A stretch of 64,000 nt of DNA from Pegea sp. RAD2-039 (taxonomy: Eukaryota > Chordata > Thaliacea > Salpida > Salpidae): positions 62,001-126,000 of the forward strand of contig JAQGEQ010000225.1 in NCBI GenBank assembly GCA_034620365.1. The letters are read 5' to 3'. The stretch's first letter is position 1; every line of letters begins with the position of its first letter. Position numbers and translations under genes: made by a program. Under the pieces are notes generated by a model that made no database searches, had not been told where the DNA came from, and saw only the letters and a program-made list of their open reading frames with translations. Below are positions 23,022 through 34,348 of this stretch, piece by piece.

Positions 23022-25722
23022 ATGTCATCTTGCTTTTTTTGTCAATCATATAGCGAAGATAGAGAATTTTCAACTGAAGATTTTATCAGCGCTTTAAAGC
23101 TGATTATTAAATGCATTTCTTCAAATGAAAAAAATGGTAAGTCCTACATTTTAAGAATAAATTTTATAATCAAAACTACTTTATAAAAGTGTAAAATAAC
23201 TTTTGATGGATAAAAAGCTGAAAACAAATCTTATAAATTTTAAAATATAATTAATTTGTTGATTTCACATTTCATTAAAATCTCTCAGACAGTTCTTCAT
23301 GTGTTCTTCATTAGTAAAAGATCTGAAAATTAAACTCTTTTTACCAGATGATGTTAAACTTTTTACTAAATCAATTTTTTTATGTTTATTTACAAATGGC
23401 TTCAATCTAGACAACTCAAATGCACCACCAACAAATATTTCCACTTGTTAATAAACAAGCTCTACATTATAGAGTTTAATCTAAAAATAAACTTTCTCAG
23501 ATCATCAAAGACTTGGAAATCTTCATCTTTTAAGACTTAAAGTAGTTTATCTCATAAATTATTTGTTCAAATTTATTTCATATCAAATTCTCAAATGTTT
23601 TTGACCAGAAATATTAAAGTTATATCCAAAAGTTCAAAATTACTATTCTGTGTTGAGTTCTCATCTGGAATCAAATTATATTTTAAGACTTGAATCCCTT
23701 CAAAGGTCGCTAACTAGAAAAGCTTTTAAAGATGTTCTCTTCATTCAAACGCCATCTCTATAAGCCTAATATAAAATCCTCGAATATTGATGACCTTGTA
23801 TGATTTGTTATTCAATATTTGAAGTGATTTTTGTCATCTTCAATAACTTCTTTTAAAGATCACAATCATTAATTTCTTTCTAACCCCTATCACTGATATG
23901 TGACTCTTCTAAAAATACAGAATCAATCTTGTTTTTACTTAATTTTTATCTTTATTTGATCCTTGTATAGATTTGCTTCTGTATAGTTCCAACTTTCTTT
24001 TGCAGGATTTTGAGGACTTTTTACTTGAATTAGTTTTGTGTTTGTCATACTAATGACTTTTTTATTGTCTTTCTGTAGTCATGTTGTTCTGTGTTTTTTG
24101 TAAGAGCTTATGTGTTCAATAAATAAATGTTAATTTGACAAATAGTAACTTTTTTTTTGTAATTTCTATTTTCTAGCTGAACAACAGAATAAGATTAGAA
24201 TACAAAAGTTAGAAAATGAAAATGAAAAATTATTGAAGGAGATTGAAGATTTGAAGGAAAAATTTGAAGAAAACGAAGAAAAGTTAGAAAATTTTATTTA
24301 AAAATTTATATTTTTAATTTCAACAATTTTAGAAAAAAAGAGAATTTTTTGGATTTCTTTAAAGCACCAGAAGCAAGTTTGTAAAATTTGAAAATATTAA
24401 AAAAAAAGATTTATTTTTTGTTTCTTAAAAATTTTTTTTAGAGCCAACTAAGACTGAAGATGATAGGATCATAATCCCTGATTCTTATGCTATAGCTTCA
24501 TCACTACCTTCTCCAATCATAACTGATTTGGAAGAACTTGAAGAAACAATATTTGATGAATTTAAAGAAAACAATTTAATGACAAAAAAAACTCCACATA
24601 TTAATAAAAAAATAAATCGAGAAATATCGTTTGATCCCGATGAGACTCGATTACCAGATGAGTTTGAGATTGAAGAGATTCTAGAATCTGATGTAGAAAG
24701 TCCAAGTTTGCTCCCAAATAAACAGAAAAAGTGGAAGAAGACATCTTTAAAAGTAAATCATGTTTGGATTTTTGTAGATATCTTAAACTTTTTTTGAAAT
24801 TATAGAGAAAAGCAGGAAATAAAGAAACTGATGATGTTGCCGGTAATTTTTTATTAAATTAAATTTCAATTTTTTTATTGGAAACACTTTTAGGTGCGAA
24901 ACGGAAAACTGTTGAAAGTGATGCTAGAAAAGTGAGATTTTTAATAAATTTTTCTTTAAAAAGTTGTTTTGAAACATTATTTCAGCTTTCAACTCATGAA
25001 ACTGATGATGACAGTGAAGATTCAGACGTCGCCTTGTGTCGTAGTTGGGCTGAAATGTTCGATAAAACCGATGGAGTTTTAGATAAAAGTGAAGATTTAC
25101 AGCAAGTGGTTGTAGAAAAACAAAAGTTAGATTTCAGTTGAACTTGATTAGATGTTTAGAAAATCGATTTTTAGTGACATAGCTGAATGTAGTTTCAATG
25201 TAATTCCACGGAAAGAAGAACCAAGATTCAAATACTCCTCTGTCATCCGAGGAAAAGACAAAAGAGATAAATTAGAAGGCAAAGCATGCCCTCAGTGCGA
25301 GGACTACTACAGGTGTTTAAGAGATTATTTAACTTTTTGTGATTCAAATCTTGTTTTAGTGATTTACCTTTAAAAGAGAGAAAGGAAAAGTTAAAAGAAG
25401 TTTGTAGACATAAAAGTGAATACCATCCTCCGTCAACTCCTGAAGGATTCTGGGAAATTGGGATTCCTGACACACAGGAGTGCAAACGAAGAGGTTCTTA
25501 GCTAATCCTAATTGCCCCTAAATAGATCCCCAGTAACTTTTAAAGATTTGAAATTAGTGTCTTGTTAATTAACTCCAAGAGATTTTAGAAATAAAAGTAA
25601 ACGATTTAATTTTTATTTAAACAGGTTACTTTAAAGAAGCAACAGAACATCCTGCACAAAGTAGACCTCGAGCCAGGAGGAAAAGACCTTTATTACCAGG
25701 AAAATTTAAGAAGAACAATTAG
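23022..25722 (+). CDS. RBBP8: CtIP/Sae2-family DNA end-resection factor, 10 exons, 386 aa
   Basis: Cofactor of the MRE11 nuclease that starts resection of DNA double-strand breaks. Exons: 23022-23136, 24177-24282, 24333-24376, 24442-24752, 24806-24842, 24894-24931, 24986-25125, 25175-25312, 25360-25493, 25625-25722. The N-terminus has CFFC and then a coiled coil (exon 2: KIRIQKLENENEKLLKEIED), fitting the oligomerising end of the family. The middle is acidic and unstructured. The C-terminal Sae2/CtIP domain is clear: CPQCEDYY, LPLKERKEKLKEVCRHKSEY, TPEGFWEIGIPDTQEC, then GYFKEATEH. At 386 residues it is much shorter than the vertebrate protein (about 900). The junction 25125/25175 was chosen because it gives a typical 49-bp intron; shorter alternatives keep the frame too. 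Confidence 0.9.
23265..24048 (-). pseudogene. Antisense coding-like blocks nested in CtIP intron 1
   Basis: On the minus strand of this 1-kb intron there are separate blocks with protein-like composition: 24048-23939 starting with ATG (MTNTKLIQVKSPQNPAK), 23713-23606 after a TTTTCTAG acceptor (LATFEGIQVLKYNL, NFELLDITL), a piece near 23530-23465 (DEDFQVFDDLRKFIF), and 23443-23265 (EIFVGGAFELSRLKPFV, KHKKIDLVKSL, NEEHMKNCLRDF, stop). Each is bounded by plausible splice signals, but I could not join them all in one phase. It may be a nested gene with unseen junctions or a decayed copy. No family is recognised. Confidence 0.45.
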
Positions 25723-26290
25723 AAGTAATTTGTTGTAGCTAAGTCGAAGTCACCTTCCTTCTAACTGCTTTTTGGTTTCAATAAATTTAGTATATTTTAA
25801 TCTCTAGAATTTATTCTATGATTTCCAATTACATTTATTTTGAATTCATGAAAAACTTCTTTTCAATTTTGTCCTGGAGAAGGAATTTTGAATTAATTTG
25901 ATAACTTTCTATCAAAAGTCCTAGAAATCTAAAGAAATAAAAACATAATAAAATATTAAAATAAATTATATTTTGAATCAAATCTTAACCAAATATGATT
26001 TGTAAAAAATGGAGTCACTTCTAGAAAGGGTTCTTCATTTTATTGGAATCAACGAAAAAACCCAATGTACAATGAACAGAAAAAAAGGGGTGCAATTATA
26101 ATTTCACAAAAATATTTAACTCTAGATCATTTGAAATCCATTTTACTTCAACTTTTTATCATGATATTTAAAACAACATTTTTTAAAACTTGTGGTGTGT
26201 TGAGGAAACCAATTTGTAGTATTGAAGATGTAGTAGGGAACGGTACAAGTACAAACCTACACAATCATCACATTTATCTTTGAAAATCTT
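25723..26290. other. Convergent 3' UTRs of CtIP and hnRNP K
   Basis: Contains the CtIP 3' end and, on the minus strand, the hnRNP K 3' UTR. The open frame 26065-26283 on the plus strand overlaps the presumed UTR and has no coding features. Confidence 0.5.
25780..25785 (+). terminator. Poly(A) signal for CtIP
   Basis: AATAAA in GTTTCAATAAATTTAG, 58 bases after the stop codon. Confidence 0.5.
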
Positions 26291-27304
26291 CTAATAATTC
26301 TCATAACCTCCCTCCCCATATCTCCCTCTCATATTTCCTCTTCCTCTAAAACCCATTTCTCTTTCACGATAATTATTTGAACCATTATTTCTACCACCTC
26401 TATACATGCCACCTCTCCTCATACCTCTGTCCATACCAAAATCACGACCACCGCGTCCATAACTCGGTCCCATGCTGCCCCGGTTCATAACCCGGCCCCT
26501 AAACCCTGCTCTACCCATACCAAAACCGCCGCCTATCATTCCACGTGGACCAGACCCACCATATCTGCTTCGTGGTGGTCCAAACTGGTCCATTTCAAAA
26601 TCATTCCGAAACCCGAAGTCGCCCATTGGACCAGGACCGTCAAAAGCTGGGTCGTAGTTTTGGATTGGTCCTTTAGGGGGTGTCGACATCAGTAGGTCCA
26701 TGATCAGAACAACACATTGTGATATGATATCCGGGGTCCCGGAGATGACACAGATCCGATCTGTGGAGTTGGGAGCACATTCTTGATGTACCTTGATAGA
26801 GGCTCCTGTCTTTTCTCTCAACTCTTTGATTTTGTATCCTTTCACTCCAATGACGCCTCCAGCCTGACTCTGATGTACCAACAACTTCACACTCATGTTA
26901 GAAGTCTCACCAGGTCGAAACCTCCCACTTCCACTGTCGTTTATAGTCGGAATAATTCTTAATAAGATCTCCCCACAACTTTCAGGCGACGCGCGGACTT
27001 GTAAGACTCTTTCAGGGGCGTCAGAAAAAGGAATTTGTATTTGTGCGCTGAAAGACTCCCTCATATCTTTGATGTTACATCCTCCCTTCCCAATAATCCC
27101 ACCTGCCGTCTTAGAGGGCACCAAGCATCTCATTCCGACCCTCGAGTCTTGCCTCCGTAATTTTTTAGATGGTGGAATCGAACCGTCGCGTTCATCAAAC
27201 GTTCTTTTTGTGCCTTGCTCATTATTATCGCTTTGCCGATGGGAATTGTAATTGCCGTTTCCGTTAGAGTCAAAACTATAATCTTCATCATAAGTGGCGG
27301 ACAT
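26291..27304 (-). CDS. HNRNPK: hnRNP K-like KH-domain RNA-binding protein, 337 aa, two KH domains
   Basis: Binds C-rich RNA and single-stranded DNA; acts in splicing, translation and transcription. One uninterrupted coding exon. Residues about 55-110 form KH1 (LVPSKTAGGIIGKGGCNIKD) and about 142-205 KH2 (LVHQSQAGGVIGVKGYKIKE, then CAPNSTDRICVISG), the latter very close to hnRNP K KH2. They are followed by STPPKGPIQNYDPAFDGPG, also in hnRNP K. From about 225 the tail is Gly/Arg/Met-rich with many RGG and FRGRG motifs and ends in GEGGYENY. The third KH domain that defines the C-terminus of hnRNP K is absent. A GTGAGT donor at about 27866 and an acceptor near 27330 suggest a roughly 540-bp intron in the 5' UTR. 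Confidence 0.93.
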   Translation of the reverse strand: MSATYDEDYSFDSNGNGNYNSHRQSDNNEQGTKRTFDERDGSIPPSKKLRRQDSRVGMRCLVPSKTAGGIIGKGGCNIKDMRESFSAQIQIPFSDAPERVLQVRASPESCGEILLRIIPTINDSGSGRFRPGETSNMSVKLLVHQSQAGGVIGVKGYKIKELREKTGASIKVHQECAPNSTDRICVISGTPDIISQCVVLIMDLLMSTPPKGPIQNYDPAFDGPGPMGDFGFRNDFEMDQFGPPRSRYGGSGPRGMIGGGFGMGRAGFRGRVMNRGSMGPSYGRGGRDFGMDRGMRRGGMYRGGRNNGSNNYREREMGFRGRGNMRGRYGEGGYENY

Positions 27305-27867
27305 TTTGATTAAAATGGACTTAGCTTAAAGACATAAAATTGAGAGTAAATTGGTTTGATGATAAAAATGATTAAGTTGATAAATTATTGTCAAATCCCA
27401 TCAGATAGTTAAAAAGATCTAAACAAACAAATAACAAAAAGAAGAAAGTTACAAAAAAGTTATCCATCTGATAACCTCAACAAAATAAATATTATTCCAT
27501 GAAAACCATTTAAAAATAATCTTTCAATATCTTCATCGAATCAAATTGATTAAATAAATAACTGAATAAAATTTAAAGTTAACAGATTAAATTATTTTTT
27601 AAAACTAATTTCTATAAAAATAACTATTTAACAAAAATATTTAATAAATCTATCTGTAACAAAATAAATAATATAAATAGAATAAAAATTCGTCAAAAAT
27701 AGATAATAATTATAATTAACATCTGTATAAATAAGATTTATTGAAAAAATCACTCAATAGTAATTTATAAGAAACACTATTATGTAATAAACTTAAAAAT
27801 TAATTTTACAATATGTTAATAATCAGAGTTTAAAAAGACAAAATATTAAAAAAAAATTCTAACTCAC

Positions 27868-29246
27868 CTTATTGTTTAATCCAGGGTTAAAAATATTTAC
27901 AAATATAAAAAATAATAAAAATATTATTTATTATAAATGCTGAAAATGTATCTAAAAATAATTATTAAATTCCAAATAAATTAACTTTAACCTTGATATT
28001 AAAAGAAAACTGTTTATAAAAGATTTATTTTTAAATAAATAGATTTTTGTAAACAAAAAATAAAATCTTTTCAAAAAGAGTTGTACAAGTACAGAATTTT
28101 ATTCCTAAAAAATGATCATATTTTTAAAAATTTAATTAAAAAAGATAAAGTGTAGAATTTTTCAAAAAGGCAATTTTAAAAATTGAAATATTTTTTCATT
28201 TATGTTTATTTAATTAAATGTTTTAAAAAGAATTCCAATTAAAACTTAATTTGAAAATTTTAGATGCATTTGAAATTGATAATATTGAATTTAAATAATT
28301 TTTGCAAAAAAATGCAAATCTAGTAAAACAGCGATTCGTCTTTTTATAGACATTGTTCTCAATCTAACAAGCTTTGAGCTATAAGGCGGTGAAAACAGTC
28401 ACGTGACAAATATGGTCTTTCTTTTTTTTTACATTGGTAGCACTTTCAAGAGATTTGAAGTATAAATGAAAGAAAATTGTAAATTTCTGAGTCATTAAAG
28501 TTTTATAGTAGATTGCTGACGCTAAAAAAAAGACTTTTAGTACGGTATAAAAAATACTAATTAATCTAATAATTAAGCGTTTTTGAATAATAAGTAAATA
28601 AAAAATTAAGTAAATAAAATTAATTATTAACTTTCATAACCCTGCGATATACAATTATTTAAAGTAGTTACTTTTAATGATTCATTTAAGGTTATTGAGT
28701 TTAATAAATGGGTTTTGAAATAATGCGCAAAAATATGAGGATGATCAACTTATTAAAAAAAAACTGAAGATGCGATAAGTTTAAAGCAACGGGTTAAGTT
28801 TAAATATACACCTTCAATATTTTGGTTTAAGAAATTACAATTTTGATTAAATGTTGCAAAGTGTTAAATGTAGTAATTATAATGGAATGACAGAAACAGG
28901 GTATTTTTGATTTAACCTTACTATATTTTCTCTTGGTGTAATTATACAAGCTAAAGACTTAGTTTGAGAAAGATTAGAATATATTCCGTAAAATTCAAAA
29001 TGTTCATTTAGAAATAAATCTATTTCAGTTGTTTGCTATGGCAACTGATAATTGTCTTTGAATCGTAGCTCCAATCAACGACTTGTAGCTCGACGAAAAT
29101 GGTCTTAAACTAGTTCTACTAATAAATCGGCCATCACATTAAAAGTTTGAATTTTAATAAAAAAAAATGAACAAAATGTATCATCACAAATCTTATTTTC
29201 TTGATGCTATGGTGATTCGGGAAAACTCATATCAGTGCGATTAGTC
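27868..29246. other. 5' flank of hnRNP K, otherwise empty
   Basis: AT-rich spacer. GTCACGTGAC (E-box/USF-type palindrome) at about 28399-28408 and a nearby GC-richer patch (28330-28410) mark a likely promoter region. A GTTTGCTATGGCAAC near 29036 resembles half of an X-box. No gene seen. Confidence 0.45.
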
Positions 29247-29402
29247 TTAAAGGGTCTTGAGATATTCTTCTAGAGTTTGATTCATTTGTCGAAAGAGAAA
29301 AGAAATCTTATCTTTCAGCTTAATATCATCAGCTGGTATCGCGTCAAATCGCGAAATATCTTTTATAGCAGTTTTGTCTTTGAAAAATACATTTTCTATC
29401 AT
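29247..29402 (-). CDS. Short ORF of unknown function, 51 aa
   Basis: Single-exon frame starting ATGATAGAAAATG and ending CTTTAA. The peptide has balanced composition unlike the surrounding Lys/Phe/Asn-rich chance frames: KDKTAIKDISRFDAIPADD, then KLKDKISFLFRQMNQTLEEY, ending LKTL. The second half should form an amphipathic helix. The local DNA is clearly less AT rich than its flanks, which supports coding. I do not recognise a family. It could be a complete small protein or the last exon of a longer gene whose upstream exons I did not find. Confidence 0.5.
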   Translation of the reverse strand: MIENVFFKDKTAIKDISRFDAIPADDIKLKDKISFLFRQMNQTLEEYLKTL

Positions 29403-31765
29403 TTTCTATTTTAAATTTCAAAATTAAACATTTTCCTTGTATGTATTTGAGAACTTTTGATCATCTTAATTATTTGTAAACTAATAAACAAACGAATTAA
29501 GATTCTGATTATGTATTGTGCTTATTTTTACTTTTGAAAAACTTTGAAAGATTTTCTAACTTTAATCAGCGATTAAAAAAGAAAAGAAAATTATTTTGAA
29601 AAATGAAATTTGATTTTAATTGAGAATAAATAATTAATGTAATTTCTTTTAATTGAAGAACAAATAAATGATTTTATTTACTTTGCCAAAAACGAATAAA
29701 AACTTTTTATTAGCTTCATGAGTTTTTCTGAATTAAAGAAATTCTTGTAAAGTAATTGAAGAAATTTTTTCTAATTCAAGATAATGAATGTTTTTTTTGA
29801 TGTCCTTCAAATCATCGAAAGTTATTTTAAAAACAAAATAACATAACTACATAACCTTCATAAATCGACTATAAAATGGAATCAAACATTTTTGAATATT
29901 TTTATTATTTTCAAGTTTTTCACTTCAATATTTACTTTTTTGTAATTTGTATTTTACAAATTTAAAATAATAATGTTTAAATTGTTAGATATTAAGAACA
30001 ACGCACATACTAAGCAAAGTTTTGATGTTCAACTGAATTTGAAACTTTTTCTAAGCTTCTTTCTAATCATGTTGATAACTTTCACTGTCTAATGTTGTCC
30101 ACGACTTACCTACCCCAGCCAAACCCTTATTGCCATGAAATATTTTCCATCTTTTATTTTTCTTGGTTTAAAGTAGCTACTCGTGATTTACTTTCATCAC
30201 TGAACGTACGTAAGCCTGCCAGCCTCAGGTACCTGATTAGTGACTGGCAAACAAGCTCTCTAATTTCTGAGAAAATTAAAAAGGCTTATGTTATAACATA
30301 AGAGCAGTTAAAGTAAAAATCTAATTTTTTTTGTAACTGTATATAAGAAATTTAATGAGATCTACATCCTCGACAAGATTTAACAAAATATATGATTTAT
30401 TTCAGGCGAAGAAGAGTACTTTGTTTCTAATTCTTTTTTATTCAACCCTTTTGTGTTTTTGTAAAAAGACTTTCTATGGTTTGGAAATATTTGTCAAAAT
30501 GCTGAATAGACAAAAGTTTATAAAACATTTTTGAATTGTAAAACAATTACAATAACAAAAGTTATTGCAGCTTTTTATTGCAAAACATTCAAAGTAATTT
30601 GTTTTGTGTTTTCCTATAGAATATTTCACTTGAACATCAAAACTCTGAGTTGCTGGTTTATGTATAAAAAGTTTTTTATTTATTTTTTTATGTATAAATA
30701 TCTAATTAAAGTTAATGATGTAGTCTTAATAACTATTTAGCAACAAATTAATATTATTACAAGAAGGCATAATAAATTATATTATTTTCTATTCTGATAT
30801 TTTAAGAATGAATTTAAATAGAAAAGTATTAAGTTTACTATTTATTAAAAAAAAATTATGTTTATATAATTATTCTTATATAAATCTGTTAATATTTTCT
30901 TCCATTTACCAAATAAAATTTTTATAAATGTCTTCATAAAACTTTTTGTTAGTTTTCTTTTGTATATATTATTTTGTATTGAGCTAGAAATGAATGTCTT
31001 TATAGCTGATAAACGTTCTTAAGACTGCATCTTTAAGGTCCTATTTATAGATTTAATATCAAATAATTTATATTTAGTTTCTATAAAATGTTCTCTTAAG
31101 GAATATTTGATTCACAAGTTAGCTGCTAACTTAAAATATTTTTTATTATTTATCTTAGAATATTTATCAAAATCATTTATTCTTTTATACTTGCTGGTAT
31201 TGTTCATCTTCTTGACTATTTGTGTAAAATGAATCAAATGTTTAAACTACAAACTTTTACAATTGAGATAAATCATTAAAGTTTTAGTTGATTATTTTAC
31301 TTCATAAGTTTTCAGTTATATGAATAATACTTCTCTACAAATCGAAACAAATTTGTTGTGTTTTAGACTTTCTGTCAGTTTAATTAAAATAAAAGTTAAT
31401 TGTGAATAAAAATGATAAGAAATAAGATTTAAATCAAACTTGTGTTCACTTAATAAATTTGTAAACTATTTGTCCTTTACTCTTTAATCTTATTTAAAAG
31501 ATAAAGTAAGGAAATGGTTAGAGAGTGGTTTTTATAACGTTGTTTGAAACAGTTTCTGATAATCTAATTTTTCTTAATTTACTTTTGAATTAATCTTTAA
31601 TTTTATTTCAAAATGTTTATTTTCAGCAGAATATTTCACAAAACGGTTTCTACTCTACTATAATAAATAAATTAATAATTTCTATTTATCTAGTTTATAA
31701 ATAAATCTAAACTTACTGATCTACAGATATTAAAGTCAACACCAAAAAACTAAATTTCTATTTTT
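29403..31765. other. AT-rich intergenic stretch
   Basis: Long spacer. A GC-richer patch at 30085-30300 has a 69-codon plus-strand frame with no recognisable motif. Otherwise nothing is seen. Confidence 0.5.
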
Positions 31766-32143
31766 ATGGACAATTTGAAAAAAGCCATTTTAGGCTCGAT
31801 GGGTTTTTCGCCCACCCAATCTTTAGAACAAATTTTAAACTATATGAGATCAACCAAACAAATCTCATATTTGGTTCTTTCGGTGATGGTTAAAGTTGTA
31901 AAAGTAGAAAAAGCTTTCCATAAAACTCCGAACAACGACAAGATACAAGCTTTCACTGTTTTAGTTAACAAAACTGAAATTGAAATTTTAATTAGAAATT
32001 TATATGTGGATCAAGTGAAAGCTGGAGACATATTACATGTTTCTTTAATGCAACTTAACCAATTTTCTGATAGATATTTCGGTTATATATGTAAAAATGG
32101 AACAATTGTGAGATTGTGGAAAGCTGATTCTATTGAAAGATAG
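31766..32143 (+). CDS. Small OB-fold-like protein, 125 aa
   Basis: Single-exon frame with ATG after an A/T-rich leader. After an N-terminal helix-like part (LKKAILGSMGFSPTQSLEQI) the sequence alternates as in a five-stranded OB barrel: SYLVLSVMVKVVKVEKAF, KIQAFTVLVNKTEIEILI, VKAGDILHVSLMQLNQF, GYICKNGTIVRLW. This order resembles single-strand-DNA-binding OB domains of the RPA/SOSSB/MEIOB/TEN1 type, where ..GD.. precedes a strand. No specific orthologue can be named. Flanks are extremely AT rich while this frame is not, supporting a real gene. OB-fold assignment is inference from pattern only. Confidence 0.6.
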   Translation: MDNLKKAILGSMGFSPTQSLEQILNYMRSTKQISYLVLSVMVKVVKVEKAFHKTPNNDKIQAFTVLVNKTEIEILIRNLYVDQVKAGDILHVSLMQLNQFSDRYFGYICKNGTIVRLWKADSIER

Positions 32144-33100
32144 ACAAATCTTAAGAATTTGTGTCTTGTGTAAATCATATTTTGCAAAGCAATTAATTTT
32201 AAGGTTTTTTTTATTGGCAAAGTTTAACTAATACTTTCTCTAATTTAAAATATCTGTTTTTTGTAGCTGTCTAAGTTCTTTTTACTCAATAATAAAATTT
32301 TCAACTCAAATTATCAAAAAGGAAAATATTTTTATCAGTTTTACAGCTGCTAAAGTTGAAAAACAAAATAGTTTGTTAAAGTGACATTTATATTAAACAA
32401 TTTCTGAAGATAAATGGAAACTCTATTTTCAAATCATTTTAGAATAAACTTATTTAGAAAATTGCTGATAATTGGAAGCAAAAACAATAAGTTGTTAAAT
32501 CACTTAAAGTTTCAAACAAAACACATTTCTTAGAATTAAAACTTTTTCAAGTTTGTTCAGCTTGTAATTACTGAGTTAGATATAAAGTAGTTCTATTTTA
32601 AGTAATCATAGAAAATATTAGAGATTTTCGAATGTAAACTTCAGATTATCTCAAATATTTCTTTAATCAAACTTTAATAAAATACTTTTAAAAATTACCA
32701 ATATTGAGCTGAGAAACAAATGATTTGTTTTCAACATTTTGTAATCTGTTTGAGTAATTTGGTTGGTTTCAGTGAGATAAAAAAACTTTATTTTGCTTCA
32801 AAAGGAGTTTATAGGTTTTTAAATAAGTTTTCTTCTGTAATTGATGTTGAACATTCTCTTTTCTGTCAGATCTCTTCTGTCTTACTACATCCTTTTCCTA
32901 GATTTATTTTTAAAAATACTTTTTAGAAATTTCCTTCAAATTTTATTTATTTTCTCAATAAAGATTCAGAAAAAAAATTTGAAAATATTTATTTTTATTC
33001 GATAATTATTTGTTTTTATGAATAGACGGTTTTATATATTTTTGGAACTACAATAACAAATTAAAATATTTGAAAAATTCATAATAATACGAAAGTAGAA
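32144..33100. other. AT-rich spacer before the inverted repeat
   Basis: 3' UTR of the OB-like gene and AT-rich spacer. The open frame 32720-32926 looks like chance. Confidence 0.5.
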
Positions 33101-33615
33101 AATATTTTGAAAGAAATTTATCTAAACTTGAAATACTTTAAACTAATTTCTAAACTTTCTTTTTTCTGACTTCATACAAAATTTTGTCTTTTCTTGAAGC
33201 AAGTGATAAAATATAAATGACTTTTTACATATTTTTCAAAAGTCATCATTTTAAACAGAATTTTGTTCTTTTTAAATTTCAAAATCACTAAAGTACATTT
33301 TAGTCTTACTAATTACTTTTGAATAAAAACTCAAGCGTTAAAAACCTGAAAATAATCAGCTGGTTTATTCAAATAAGTTTAATAAAAAACTTTACAACCT
33401 TAAACCAGTTTCCAACATTAAATATTATTTAAAATAAGTTTTAAGAATAAATTTAATGAAGCTGGTTTGACAAATTTGAAAAAAAAAACATTAATTATTT
33501 AAGATAGTTTCATTAAAATAAAAAATAAAGTACAACACATGTTCCTTGCTTCTAATAAGTAGTTGAAATAAGTTAGAAATCAATTATTTCTACAAAGATA
33601 GCTTGAAGTTGTATA
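33101..33615 (+). repeat. Left arm of a long inverted repeat
   Basis: 515 bases that recur as the reverse complement at 34349-34861. By eye the arms are identical except for a cluster of about six differences near 33170-33195 (34765-34795 in the partner) and one base in an A run. Arm begins AATATTTTGAAAG and ends GCTTGAAGTTGTATA. Confidence 0.95.
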
Positions 33616-34348
33616 CGATGAACGGTTTATATTTTGTTATTCTAAGAAATAAATTAAAATCTTTTTTGCCAATTATTCTAAACTTTATTTTATGTAAATA
33701 TTGATATCAGAGTTAATTAACTCATCTGTTTGTTTTTAGATCTTTATAAAGACTCGTTCAACTTGAGTATAATCATTTAAGTTCTTCAGTTAGTCTTTAA
33801 GATCTCTTTTTTTTTCGATTGAATTTTTCTAAAATTTACTGAAATAATATTTTAGTAGAACAGAAATTGATTTTATTTCTTACAAACTTTTATCGATTAT
33901 TATTTTACGATATCTACAGTAAAATAACTTCAACATTTACTCCTTGAAATGATCGTAAGTATTCTGATACCACAGTCTGAAAGATCAACCAAATTTTCAG
34001 TTGTAAATAAAAGTTGATTTTATTTATCAGAAAATGACTTTAGTTTGGTTTATTTTTTGGATAAATTATTGAAACTTTTATTATTCTAGATTTTGTAAAA
34101 AGCATTTTAAATTATAATAAATAACTTTCATTATTTTCTTTATAACTTTACGAGCCGAATATCAATTGAAACCTTTATTTTTGCTTCTAATTTTCTATAA
34201 TATTGAGAATTTAAGTGTATTGGAAATATCATTAAATTTATAAAGAAAGTTAAAAATTGATTTTGTATCAGATGTTCAAATTTGAAACTGACCAAAGACC
34301 AGTTCTAAAACATTAATTCATATATCAATTGGCTAAAACTGTTCCACT
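33616..34348. other. Loop of the inverted repeat
   Basis: 733 AT-rich bases between the arms. No open frame of note and no transposase-like motif. A transcript crossing this locus would fold into a hairpin with a roughly 515-bp stem and this loop. Confidence 0.6.

Noticed and set aside
30092-30301. 69-codon plus-strand frame in a GC-richer patch
   Set aside because: No motif, no splice context and no close partner. Composition alone is not enough.
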